Below are positions 9,501-21,500 of a stretch of DNA of 31,587 bases, one piece after another. This stretch comes from Schoenoplectus triqueter (lineage: Eukaryota; Streptophyta; Magnoliopsida; Poales; Cyperaceae): positions 1 to 31,587 of the forward strand of contig CAXKVV010001133.1 of assembly GCA_964058805.1 (NCBI GenBank), read 5' to 3'. Made by a program: the position numbers and the translations under genes. Each line of letters begins with the position of its first letter. The stretch's first letter is position 1. The notes under the pieces were generated by a model. It was given only the letters and a program-made list of their open reading frames with translations. It did no database searches and had not been told where the DNA came from.

Positions 9501-12500
9501 GCTGATTGCATCTTCATCACAATTTTGCTTCTCTATCACAGGGCACTTGGGTAAATACTCAGGAGAGTTCCTGAGCAACTCAGCTAGGTTATGGTTTATG
9601 TGAAGATTAAGCAGGGGATCAACACCAAAATTGCCATGATGTTCATCTGCTAAACACAATGCTTCTTTATACAATGATATGGCAAGAGTCTTGTCGTCTT
9701 CAATAATGGCTATTCCAGCCAGACCATTCAAAGCCACAACAACTTTTCTCAGTTCCTCTTCCCCTTCAATTTTGGCCTTTCCAATAAGTACCTGCATAAA
9801 AAATCCTCCTTATGAGTTCTAGTGTCCAAGCATAAGCGAAACGAAACTAAAGATCATCAAATAAAAGGAATAATCAATATTATAACTCACAAAACAAATT
9901 TCTTTTCTTAATTTGTTAGTAAAATTTAATTACAAAAAAATTTGAAGTTACTTCTGTTGCATTTTATCACTGATACCATTGTCAATATTATAAAATATGA
10001 TATTATGATTATTATCTCTTTTCTTTTCTTAAACCGATCACAAGGTTTGATTTACCTGCAAATCATCCAAAGAACTTGCAAGTGTTGAATATTCAAATAT
10101 GTTATATACACAAAAGCTAAAAATTAAGTTCAATTCAAAAATAAAAGTAAAATATTACACTTACATTTAGTATCTCTTCCATGGACAAAGGAGTACTTTG
10201 TAAGGAGCACAAACCGGAGCTCCCTACTTGAGGATGGCAGCATGCCTGACGAAGTTTTAAAAGTGGGCCCAGAAGCCTGGCTATCTCATTATGTGTCAAA
10301 TAAACATCACCCATCTTAGCATTTTGGTTTGATTCTTTTCTGCTCTCCTTCAAATTTCTGATAATATCATGTGCATGAACAAGACAGGTTGAGTGTTGCT
10401 TCTGATAGAAGTGTTCTTCAACTGGAGAGAAGGTGAGCCATGTCACCATCTCCTCCTGAGGGGGCAGTTGCAGCTCATCTGACACATGAGCCTTGGATGA
10501 ACGCCACATAATTTGTCTGAAGAACTTGTGTGCAAAGTTCATAGCAGCTTTATCCTTTCTCTGATATTCATTCATGGAGAACAAAGAATAAATACAATAC
10601 AATTATGCATTGGACGATATGTTATTTTGTAAATCTCTAGGGTATCATTAGCTCATAAATTAATAGACCTACCTCATAAGGGTCTCTAATGACATCAGAC
10701 CACCATCGGTACACATCAAAAGGGTTAACTCGGAGGAAACGCACAAGCCCAAAAAGGTCATCAAGCCGACGCTGAATTGGAGTTCCTGTAATGCACCACT
10801 TGTACCGTGCATAAAGCCTCATTGCCATTTCAGTCGCAGAGGAACTGTTAGACTCAACCATCTGCGCCTCATCCAAACAAAGCCTCCACCAATTAATCCT
10901 TGTCAGAAGAGTAGGCAACACAGGATATCTGCTCAAAATAGAAGGAAAAAATAAGAAAAAAGGAGTAAAAAAGATGTGTTCACCATAAGAACTTAGGAAC
11001 AAGGTGCAACCATATACTTACTTCTTCTGGAACCTCAGAAAGAGACGGTCTCCATCATGCCTGTCAGAATCATGTGATAAATCTTCTTTCAACACATCAT
11101 ATGTAGTTAAGACGATATCAGAAGCAGCTAGTTCAGTTATGTCAACTTTTTGTACCAAAGAGTCCAAGTTCCTTGCACCTTCATATATAGAAACCTTCAA
11201 GGATCTGGCCTTCGTATGCCTAAAGACATAATTATTAACTTTAGCAAGATTTGTGTCATAGAGCACTATATCAACTATACCCAGTACTACTGTAGAATAC
11301 TCGAAACCCATCAAGTGCATTACCGAATAATTTCGGAGTGCCACTGTGCCAAAATAGGAGCAGGGCACACAACAAGAGTGGCGTGAGTAGAAATCTTGGT
11401 ATTTGTTGCTTCCATGATTTCAGAGCATAAAGAGCATATATATCTTTCTTCATTTTCTACTATCTCCACTTTCATTTTCTTTCTTCCCCTTTTTGGCTTA
11501 GCAGATCCTTTCTCTATACCTCGTCCTGTTTCATCTTCCTTATAAGACGAATTATTTTTCTTGCTTTTCGGATTGTATCCTACACATTTTGCATGCTGCC
11601 AGGCATCACACAGGTCACACTGGACCCATAAACCCTTATACTTGGAACTCACACTTGCAGCCCCACATAGACACTCAACTCGATCTATTTTCTGCCTCTT
11701 TATTTTTAGATCATCTGCTGCTTTCTCTGAAGAAAAACTGTCAGAGGTTGGAGGCCTGGGATTTGCAAAAATGCAAGCTAACAACTCAACAGTTTTCCCC
11801 AATCCCATTTCATCTGAAATTTGATAATCCACATAGAGATATGAAATGGATATAAATATTCAACATTTATGAGAATAGGGCAAACAAAAACATACCAGCA
11901 AGGATACCGCCGAAGACATGTTGAGAGGGTGGTTCATCGCTCCATGATACGTTCCCACTAAAATAGATACGAAAGTATTAAAAACAACAACAAACGAACG
12001 GACTGAAGTAAATTTAAAACAAAAAAAGGAAGCAGAAATTAGATATTCTTTTCATATTAAATATTGTAAATATCATACTTGAATGGATTGTAGAATATTC
12101 TTGAATTTGTGTTGATCAAATTTATTGGCACAGAATATGGAGTCGCCAAAACTTTATGTAACTCATCTCCCTTTTCACGTTGAACCATCCAATAAGCAGC
12201 ACGACGCTGATACGGCCTAAGGTCAGGAATCAGGTCAACAAGTTTGCTCTCCAACATTGGCTCCTCTCTTAAAGAAAAAGATAAAATGTTCACTTTGCTA
12301 ATACATTAAAAAAAAAAATCATTTCTATACATTACAGATTTGCACAAGAACAAATGCTCATTGGTACCCCCATCCAATCTACTGTCTTGACATACCAAAT
12401 GCTAAATATAGCTCATATAGGGGTACTGGGCCTGTAAGCCAACAGAACACGACCAAGAAACTGTTTGAACTGGACTGCATCAGTACCATACCAATACAAG

Positions 12501-13423
12501 TCCCAAAATGTACAAGTACATAACTACATACTGCACACTAGTTATCAATGTAATGCTGAAGATGAATTAGGAAGAAAAAAAAAAGAACCAAATGGTAGAC
12601 ACAAAACACATGAATACCACACTTATAAACCCTAAAACACTTACCTAGAAGGCTTGATGGCCTCATAAAATTCAGCAACATCAAATTGAGTATCACTCCT
12701 CGCATCGCAAATAAAATCTTCATCTAATTCCATCTCCTCTCCTTCACAACCATAGATTTTCTCTGAAGTCAACACTTCTGGTCGCAACCATGACATGACA
12801 TTCATCATGCTCTTTCTCCACGGTTGTCTAGCTGTCTCTAATAGAGATTGACAAGCCTCAAAAGCACTTCTTAAAATCTCAACTCTAATCCTAAACGATG
12901 GGACCTCCACCAAATTCACGTCAAGTTCAAGCAAGAGCCTTAAAGTCAAAAATTTTAAGTTGACCAAGTGGGCCAGGGAGGAGACACTCTCATCTGGCCC
13001 ATCCAAGGTGCCAGAAAATAGCATTGCACGTTTCTCAATGCACTCTGGAGAGTGTATTACGTACTGTAAAGAAATTTTTTCAGTTGGTACAACTGGCCAA
13101 TGGCCTAACCGGAAGCTTCCTTCTGTTGTGTCATCCAATTGAAATCTAAGGGAAAATTGGAAATTTCTGAAGCTGTTATTCAACGAATTATAATCAATGG
13201 CCTCATCAGAAAACCTCACATTGTTTACACTTATCTCAGCCACATCGAAGTGCTCATTAGAAGCCCAATTTGACCCATCTACTTGCACAAAAACCGGCTT
13301 ATTCAAAACCTCGTTGTTTTTGTCTTTTCTCTCCTCTTCAATGCAATGATTATCTTTTGATGAACCCGGTGTATGTATTGCACTGGTACCTGACCGGACT
13401 GGTTGGGATTTTTTTCGACCCAT
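4275..13423 (-). CDS. SHPRH: SHPRH-type SNF2 helicase / E3 ubiquitin ligase (18 exons)
   Basis: Rad5-family protein; family members use SNF2 translocase and RING ligase activities to extend K63-linked chains on PCNA in nuclear DNA damage tolerance. Exons (minus): 13423–12645, 12267–12079, 11957–11896, 11813–11324, 11219–11022, 10928–10673, 10560–10165, 9791–9201, 9123–8957, 8084–7871, 7783–7592, 7273–7157, 7075–6830, 6527–6323, 6239–6022, 5934–5783, 5453–5192, 4526–4275. They sum to 4986 bases, 1661 residues plus stop, close to the Arabidopsis homologue, and every junction keeps frame. The start is fixed by an in-frame TAA 15 bases upstream. Landmarks: LRPYQ 276–280, Walker A DEMGLGKT 344–351, PHD finger about 391–475, DEAQ box 592–595, TGTP 620–623, RING 1344–1393, motif V/VI 1532–1568. 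The gene looks intact: no frameshift or stop. One intron is GC–AG. Exon edges are inferred from consensus and homology, not transcripts. Confidence 0.95.
4527..5191 (-). other. SHPRH intron 17 (665 bp)
   Basis: GT–AG intron without coding potential. It contains a 29-bp tandem duplication, ACAATCAGTTCCGACAGGT twice at about 4758 and 4787. Confidence 0.8.
8085..8956 (-). other. SHPRH intron 9 (872 bp, GC–AG)
   Basis: The longest intron. The donor is TCTAG|GCAAGA and the acceptor ATCTAG|AATAAA. Only this junction keeps the frame (AG+A gives Arg) and restores the conserved SSR–GGLKY sequence of the family. It carries a C/CA microsatellite. Confidence 0.8.
8700..8731 (+). repeat. (C)16–(CA)7 microsatellite in SHPRH intron 9
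   Basis: A run of sixteen C directly followed by AACACACACACACACA. On the minus (transcribed) strand it reads TG-repeat then poly-G. Length is likely variable and error-prone. Confidence 0.9.
10165..11813 (-). other. SHPRH exons 4–7: SNF2 N-lobe with inserted PHD finger
   Basis: Residues 344–790. Walker A DEMGLGKT opens exon 4. A Cys/His-rich PHD finger interrupts the ATPase between motifs I and Ia: CLCG, then WVQCDLCDAWQHAKC, then YICSLC, about 391–473, a placement typical of SHPRH. Motif Ia is VVCPAPILAQW (491–501); motif II is DEAQ (592–595) rather than DEAH, as in other plant SHPRH proteins; motif III is ITGTPIQ (619–625). Exon 7 holds MWRSSK and LRQACCHPQ (761–769). Introns here are short (82–112 bp). 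Confidence 0.9.
11896..13423 (-). other. SHPRH exons 1–3: N-terminal region
   Basis: Residues 1–343. Residues 1–259, encoded by the long first exon, show no motif I recognise; I could not identify the linker-histone-like domain reported in the animal protein. Exon 2 ends the unique part and starts the ATPase, with LRPYQRRAAYWM (276–287), the Q-motif-like entry of SNF2 enzymes. Exon 3 is only 62 bp and ends inside the GGILAD lead-in to Walker A. Confidence 0.85.
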
Positions 13424-13487
13424 AATTTCCTTAAATTAGTACTAGTAGTTGCCAAATTTCCTTAAAAAATTAGTACTAGTAGTTGCC
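13424..13487 (+). repeat. Tandem duplication abutting the SHPRH start codon
   Basis: AATTTCCTTAAATTAGTACT and the following AGTAGTTGCC (13424–13453) recur with a 3-base A insertion at 13455–13487. The second base triplet outward from the ATG is already inside the first copy, so the repeat forms the proximal 5' UTR or leader. Confidence 0.85.
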
Positions 13488-13489
13488 CA

Positions 13490-13860
13490 AATTTCTGCAC
13501 AATCACACGCTAACGAAAGCAATAATCGAAGTCGTCCCTCTTGTCACGGCGGACCCCACGGAAGCCACGCCGGCACCGCAACGACAGAGATTTCAGCCCA
13601 CAGCGCACGCAGCCGCTTCAACACCGGAGTCGGATCCTTTTCTCCGAGGCTTGATTGGATCTGGTTGAGTGACAGCCACGACCCACGAAGTGTCGCGCTA
13701 CACCCACAGTGAGGCTGAGGCAAGACACCGCCCTTGACCTTGAGAGTTGAGAAGACGAACGCGAAAGGGAAGGGGACCAACTCCAACTCCAACTCCAACT
13801 CCAAGGGGAGGGGTTCCGGGGCACTAGAACTAGAACCGTTACAGCTTTCTTAATTTGGGC
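13490..13860 (-). promoter_or_regulatory. GC-rich 5' flank of SHPRH
   Basis: A GC-rich, CpG-containing stretch in otherwise AT-rich DNA, directly upstream of SHPRH. It is the likely core promoter and 5' UTR. No clear TATA box was seen. ORFs here are low-complexity shadows. It includes a (CCAACT)n tract at 13777–13804. Confidence 0.5.
13777..13804 (+). repeat. Hexanucleotide microsatellite (CCAACT)n
   Basis: Four and two-thirds perfect CCAACT units in the SHPRH 5' flank. Confidence 0.9.
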
Positions 13861-14349
13861 CTTCATTAAAATGTCGCTTTTACTTGGGCCGAGCATTTTG
13901 AATTTTGAGTAAGAGCAGTGAATCAAATTTGGGCTGTTTACATCTTCTCCTCCTCCTTGGGCTTACAGGTAAAATTGTGGCAAAGAGCTCAAATATTATA
14001 TTCCCAATACAGTACCTGAATCATTTCAGTTCAAGATGTTAGGAAGAGAATATTGTTTTGACTGTGTGTGTGTATCAGTATGACTTCACAACAGTTCTGA
14101 AATGAAATGAGAAGTGAGAAGGTAAAAAGGCAAAAAGTCCCGCTTGACTTGATACAGTGTCAAAATTTGTTAACACATGAAGCTTGATGGGTCCACAATT
14201 TTGTCAAAATCGATGAAAGATATAAATCTTCTTTCACTGTCCAAAATAATCACATTATTTATAAGTTTAAACAAATTTTCTCTTAAAATTTGAAAGTAGG
14301 TGAGTGTGTATGCACGATTTCAAAATAATGAGTACAAAAATGACATCTT
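13861..14349. other. Spacer between SHPRH flank and satellite
   Basis: Ordinary AT-rich sequence with a short (TG)n run near 14061. An isolated AAGTTTAAACAAATT at about 14266 resembles the satellite and may be a decayed edge monomer. No gene seen. Confidence 0.5.
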
Positions 14350-15432
14350 TTACTTTTTTCAAAAATAATTTGTTTAAACAGATATTTTTAATGCATTATA
14401 TTTATGTCTTTTGCAAAATTAGTGTCATAGAATGTTCATATTGAAGTTTTAATTAGAAGATCTTATAATAGACATAATTAAAAATCATTATATAAATTTT
14501 CAAGAAATTATATGTATTTATAGGGCCAAAAAAATTTAAAAAGTCAAACAACTTGTTTAAACAACAGTTTTTAATGTATCTTACTTATGTTTTGTACCAA
14601 ATTAGCGTCATAAAATATTCATATCTAAGTTTTAATTAGATAATCCTATAAAGACATAATTAGAAGTAATTATATTAATTTACATGAAATTATACGTAGT
14701 TATGCGATAAAAATTTGAAAAACTCAATCAACTAGTTTAAACTGTTATTTTTTAATGCACCTTACTCATGTTTTATGCAAACTTAGTGTTGTAGAATATT
14801 CATTTCAAAGTATTAATTAGATAATCCACTAATAGATATAATTATGAGTAATTATATTAATTTTTGTGAAATTTTATATAGTTATGAGATAATAAATGTC
14901 GAAATTCTTAAACAACTTATCTAAATAGCAGTTTCAAATGTATCTTATTAATGTTTTATGAAAAATTACTGTTATAAGATATTCATATTGGAGTGTTAAT
15001 TGGACAATCATATAATAGACATAATTAGAAGTAATTATATTAATTTGTGTGAAATTGTATGTAGTTATGCAGCCAAAATTTTAAAAAAAACTCAAACAAC
15101 TTGTTTAAACAGCTATTTTTATGCATCTTACTTATTTTTTATGCAAATTTTATGTCATAGAATGTTCATATCGAAATGTTAATAGGATAATATTTTAATA
15201 AGCATGATTAGAAGTAATTATTTTAATTTTCACCAAATTATGTGTCGTTATGAGGCAATGAATGTTAAAAATCTTAAACAACTTGTTTAAATAATAATTT
15301 CTAATGTATCATATTTATGTCATATGAAACAATAGTGTCCTATGAATATCATAATAGATATAGTTATGAGCAATTATATTAATTGGCTTGAAATTATGTG
15401 TAGTTTTGATGTAAAAAATATTAAAAATATTA
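14350..15432 (-). repeat. Inverted left arm of the satellite array
   Basis: Six monomers in reverse orientation; landmarks TTGTTTAAAC or variants fall near 14366, 14551, 14731, 14913, 15098 and 15280. Read as reverse complement outward from the centre, their diagnostic bases follow the same monomer order as the right arm, but they are clearly more diverged from the HOR consensus than the right-arm HOR copies are from one another. Confidence 0.85.
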
Positions 15433-15560
15433 AACAACTTGTAAGATGCATAAAAACTACACATAATTTCGAGCGAATTAATATAATTACTCCTAACTAT
15501 GTCTATAATGAGATTGTCAAATTAACACTTCGATATGAATATCATAGGACACTAATTTAT
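15330..15560. repeat. Inversion centre of the satellite (large foldback)
   Basis: Left CAATTATATTAATTGGCTTG plus AAATTATGTGTAGTTTTG (about 15371–15408) is nearly the reverse complement of right AAAACTACACATAATTTC plus GAGCGAATTAATATAATT (about 15451–15487). The spacer is about 40–50 bp and AT-rich. Both arms belong to the same monomer type, with CATAGGACACTA on the right and TGTCCTATGA on the left. Confidence 0.85.
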
Positions 15561-18500
15561 CAAAAGACATAAGTATGATATATTATAAATTGTTGTTTAA
15601 ACAAGTTATTTAAGATTTTTAACATTCATTGCCTCATAACGACACATTTTTTTTAAATTAATATAATTACTCCTAATTATGTCTATTAGAAGATTATCCA
15701 ATTAACACTCCGATATGAACATTCTAGGACACGAATTTTGCATAAAAAATTAAGATGCATTAAAAATAGCTGTTTAAACAAGTTGTTTGAGTTTTCTTAA
15801 AATTTTAGCTGCGTAACTACTCGTAATTTCGCGCAAATTAATATAATTACTCCTAATTGTTTCTATTATATGATTGTCCAATTAACGCTCCAATATGAAT
15901 ATCCTTTAACAGTATTTTTTCATAAAACATAAATAAGATATATTTTAAGCTGTTGTTTAAACAAGTTGTTTAAAATTTTCAAAAATTATTGTCTAATAAC
16001 TACATCTAATTTGTAAAAATTAATATAATTACTGCTAATTGTTCCTATTAGAGGATTTTCGAATTAATACTTTGATATGAATATTCTACGACACTAAGTT
16101 TGCACAAAACATAAGTAAGATGCATTAAAAAACAGCAGTTTTTAACTAGTTGGTTGGGTTATTCATGATTTTTGCCGCATAACTGCGTATAATTTCATGC
16201 AAATTAATATAATTACTCCTAATTATGCCTATTATAAGATTATCTGATTAAAACTGCGATATGAATATTCTATGATGCTAATTTGAAACAAAACTTAAGT
16301 AAGATGCATTAAAAACTGCTGTTTAAACAAGTTGATTGACTTTTTAAAAACAATTGGCCCCATAAATACATATAATTTCGTGCAAATTAACATAATTACT
16401 CCTAATTATGCCTATTTTAAGATTGTTCAATTAAAACATCGACATGAAAATTTTACGACACTATTTTCTCCCAAAACATAAGTAAGATCCATTAGAAAAG
16501 CTATTTAAAAAAGTTATTTGAGTATTTCAACGTTTTTGGCCCCATAACTACACATAATTTAGTGAAAATTAACATAATCACTCCAAATTATGCCTATTAA
16601 AATATTATCTAATTAACACTTCAATACGAATATTCTACGACACTAATTTTGCACAGGACATAAGTAGGATGCATTAAAAACATCTTTTTAAACAATTTGT
16701 TTGTGTTTTTCAAAAATTTTGGCCGCATAAGTACACAGAATTTTATGCAAATTAATATAATTACTCCTAATTATGCCTATTATAAGATTGTCGAATTAAC
16801 ACTTCGATATGAATATCCTACGACACTAATTTTTCATAAAACATAAGTAAGATATATTACAAACTGCTGCTTAAACAAGTCATTTAAGATATTTAACATT
16901 TTTTTAACTCATAACTACACATAATTTCTTGAAAATTAATATAATTACTCCTAATTATACCTGTTAGAAGATTATCTAATTAACACTTCGATATGAACGT
17001 TGTACGAAACAAATTCTGCACAAAACACGAATAAGATGCATTAAATACAGTTGTTTAAACAAGTTGTTTAAGTTTTTGAAAATAGTTGGCGGCATAACAA
17101 CCTAGAATTTCATGAAAATTAATATAATTACTCCTAATTATGCCTATTATATGATTGTCCAATTAAAACTTAGCTATGAGTATTCTATGACACTAATTTT
17201 GCACAAAATATAAGTAAGATGCATGAGAAACTGTTGTATAAGATTTTCAACACTTTTTTGCATCAAAATCACACATAATTTCTAGTGAATTAATATAATT
17301 ACTTCTAACTATGTCTATAATGAGATTGTCAAATTAACACTTCGATATGAATTTCATAGGACACTAATTTATCAAAAGACTATGTAGGATACATTAGAAA
17401 TTGCTGTTTAAACAAGTTATTTAAGATTTTTAACATCCATTGCCTCATAACGACACATTATTTTTTTAAAATTAATATAATTACGCCTAATTATGTCTAT
17501 TAGAAGATTATCCAATTAACACTCAGGTATGAACGTTCTAGGACACGAATTTTGCATAAAAAATTAAGATGCATTAAAAACAGCTGTTTAAACAAGTTGT
17601 TTGAGTTTTTTTTAAAATTTTAGCTGCGTAACTACACATAATTTCGCGCAAATTCATATAATTACTCATAATTGTTCCCATTATATGATTGTCCAATTAA
17701 CGCTCCAACATGAATATCCTATAACGGTATCTTTTCATAAAACATAAATAAGATACATTTTAAGCTGTTGTTTAAACAAGTTGTTTAAGATTTTCAAAAT
17801 TTAATGTCTAATAACTACATCTAATTTCATAGAAATTAATATAATTACTGCTAATTGTTCCTATTAGAGGATTTTCGAATTAATACTTTGATATGAATAT
17901 TCTACGACACTAAGTTCGCACAAAACATAAGTAAGATGCATTAAAAAAAACAGCAGTTTTTAACTAGTTGGTTGGGTTTTACATGATTTTTGCCGCATAA
18001 CTGCGTATAATTTCATGCAAATTAATATAATTACTCCTAATTATGCCTATTATAAGATTATCTAATTAAAACTGCGATATGAATATTCTATGATGCTAAT
18101 TTGGAACAAAACTTAAGTAAGATGCATTAAAAATTGCAGTTTAAACAAGTTGTTTGACTTTTTAAAAACAATTGGCCCCATAATACATATAATTTCGTGC
18201 AAATTAATATAATTACTCCTAATTATGCCTATTTTAAGATTGTTCAATTAAAATATCGACATGAAAATTCTACGACACTATTTTCTCCCAAAACATATGT
18301 AAGATCCATTAGAAAAGCTATTTAAAAAAGTTATTTGAGTATTTCAACGTTTTTGTCCCCATAACTACACATAATTTAGTGAAAATTAACATAATCACTC
18401 CAAATTATGCCTATTAAAATATTATCTAATTAACACTTCAATACGAACATTCTACGACACTAATTTTGCACAGGACTAAGTAGGATGCATTAAAAACTTC

Positions 18501-21500
18501 TTTTTAAACAATTTGTTTGTGTTTTTCAAAAAATTTGGCCGCATAAGTACACAGAATTTTATGCAAATTAATATAATTACTCCTAATTATGTCTATTATA
18601 AGATTGTCGAATTAACACTTCGATATGAATATCCTACGACACTAATTTTTCATAAAACATAAGTAAGATATATTACAAACTGCTGCTTAAACAAGTCATT
18701 TAAGATATTTAACATTTTTTTAACTCATAACTACACATAATTTCTTGAAAATTAATATAATTACTCCTAATTATACCTGTTAGAAGATTATCTAATTAAC
18801 ACTTCGATATGAACGTTGTACGAAACAAATTCTGTACAAAACACGAATAAGATGCATTAAATACAGTTGTTTAAACAAGTTGTTTGAGTTTTTGAAAATA
18901 GTTGGCGGCATAACAACCTAGAATTTCATGAAAATTAATATAATTACTCCTAATTATGCCTATTATATGATTGTCCAATTAAAACTTAGCTATGAGTATT
19001 CTATGACACTAATTTTGCACAAAATATAAGTAAGATGCATGAGAAACTGTTGTATAAGATTTTCAACACTTTTTTGCATCAAAATCACACATAATTTCTA
19101 GTGAATTAATATAATTACTCCTAACTATGTCTATAATGAGATTGTCAAATTAACACTTCGATATGAATATCATAGGACACTAATTTATCAAAAGACATAA
19201 GTAGGATACATTAGAAATTGCTGTTTAAACAAGTTATTTAAGATTTTTAACATCCATTGCCTCATAACGACGCATTATTTTTTTAAAATTAATATAATTA
19301 CATCTAATTATGTCTATTAGAAGATTATCCAATTAACACTCCGGTATGAACGTTCTAGGACACGAATTTTGCATAAAAAATTAAGATGCATTAAAAACAG
19401 CTGTTTAAACAAGTTGTTTGAGTTTTTTTAAAATTTTAGCTGCGTAACTACACATAATTTCGCGCAAATTCATATAATTACTCATAATTATTCCCATTAT
19501 ATGTTGTCCAATTAACGCTCCAACATGAATATCCTATAACGATATCTTTTCATAAAACATAAATAAGATACATTTTAAGCTGTTGTTTAAACAAGTTATT
19601 TAAGATTTTCAAAATTTATTGTCTAATAACTACATCTAATTTCATAGAAATTAATATAATTACTGCTAATTGTTCCTATTAGAGGATTTTCGAATTAATA
19701 CTTTGATATGAATATTCTACGACACTAAGTTTGCACAAAACATAAGTAAGATGCATTAAAAAAACAGCAGTTTTTAACTAGTTGGTTGGGTTTTACATGA
19801 TTTTTGCCGCATAACTGCGTATAATTTCATGCAAATTAATATAATTACTCCTAATTATGCCTATTATAAGATTATCTGATTAAAACTGCGATATGAATAT
19901 TCTATGATGCTAATTTGGAACAAAACTTAAGTAAGATGCATTAAAAATTGCAGTTTAAACAAGTTGTTTGACTTTTTAAAAACAATTGGCCCCATAAATA
20001 CATATAATTTCGTGCAAATTAATATAATTACTCCTAATTATGCCTATTTTAAGATTGTTCAATTAAAATATCGACATGAAAATTCTACGACACTATTTTC
20101 TCCCAAAACATATGTAAGATCCATTAGAAAAGCTATTTAAAAAAGTTATTTGAGTATTTCAACGTTTTTGTCCCCATAACTACACATAATTTAGTGAAAA
20201 TTAACATAATCACTCCAAATTATGCCTATTAAAATATTATCTAATTAACACTTCAATACGAACATTCTACGACACTAATTTTGCACAGGACTAAGTAGGA
20301 TGCATTAAAAACTTCTTTTTAAACAATTTGTTTGTGTTTTTCAAAAAATTTGGCCGCATAAGTACACAGAATTTTATGCAAATTAATATAATTACTCATA
20401 ATTATGCCTATTATAAGATTGTCGAATTAACACTTCGATATGAATATCCTACGACACTAATTTTTCATAAAACATAAGTAAGATATATTACAAACTGCTG
20501 CTTAAACAAGTCATTTAAGATATTTAACATTTTTTTAACTCATAACTACACATAATTTCTTGAAAATTAATATAATTACTCCTAATTATACCTGTTAGAA
20601 GATTATCTAATTAACACTTCGATATGAACGTTGTACGAAACAAATTCTGCACAAAACACGAATAAGATGCATTAAATACAGTTGTTTAAACAAGTTGTTT
20701 GAGTTTTTGAAAATAGTTGGCGGCATAACAACCTAGAATTTCATGAAAATTAATATAATTACTCCTAATTATGCCTATTATATGATTGTCCAATTAAAAC
20801 TTAGCTATGAGTATTCTATGACACTAATTTTGCACAAAATATAAGTAAGATGCATGAGAAACTGTTGTATAAGATTTTCAACACTTTTTTGCATCAAAAT
20901 CACACATAATTTCTAGTGAATTAATATAATTACTCCTAACTATGTCTATAATGAGATTGTCAAATTAACACTTCGATATGAATATCATAGGACACTAATT
21001 TATCAAAAGACATAAGTAGGATACATTAGAAATTGCTGTTTAAACAAGTTATTTAAGATTTTTAACATCCATTGCCTCATAACGACACATTATTTTTTTA
21101 AAATTAATATAATTACATCTAATTATGTCTATTAGAAGATTATCCAATTAACACTCCGGTATGAACGTTCTAGGACACGAATTTTGCATAAAAAATTAAG
21201 ATGCATTAAAAACAGCTGTTTAAACAAATTGTTTGAGTTTTTTTAAAATTTTAGCTGCGTAACTACACATAATTTCGCGCAAATTCATATAATTACTCAT
21301 AATTGTTCTCATTATATGTTGTCCAATTAACGCTCCAACATGAATATCCTATAACGGTATCTTTTCATAAAACATAAATAAGATACATTTTAAGTTGTTG
21401 TTTAAACAAGTTATTTAAGATTTTCAAAATTTATTATCTAATAACTACATCTAATTTCATAGAAATTAATATAATTACTGCTAATTGTTCCTATTAGAGG

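Larger units (their letters stand above)
6830..9791 (-). other. SHPRH exons 8–13: linker region
   Basis: Residues 791–1299, between the two ATPase lobes. Exon 8 has a helical, TPR-like stretch (ALNGLAGIAII … ISLYKEALCLA, about 810–840) and a basic cluster KRRKKK (about 904–909), a plausible nuclear localisation signal. Exon 10 encodes a four-cysteine knuckle (CPNC … CIQC). Exons 11–13 are mostly helical and charged. Confidence 0.85.

Noticed and set aside
9376..9603. Plus-strand ORF opposite SHPRH exon 8
   Set aside because: Antisense of the charged Lys/Glu-rich linker, giving a hydrophobic chance peptide.
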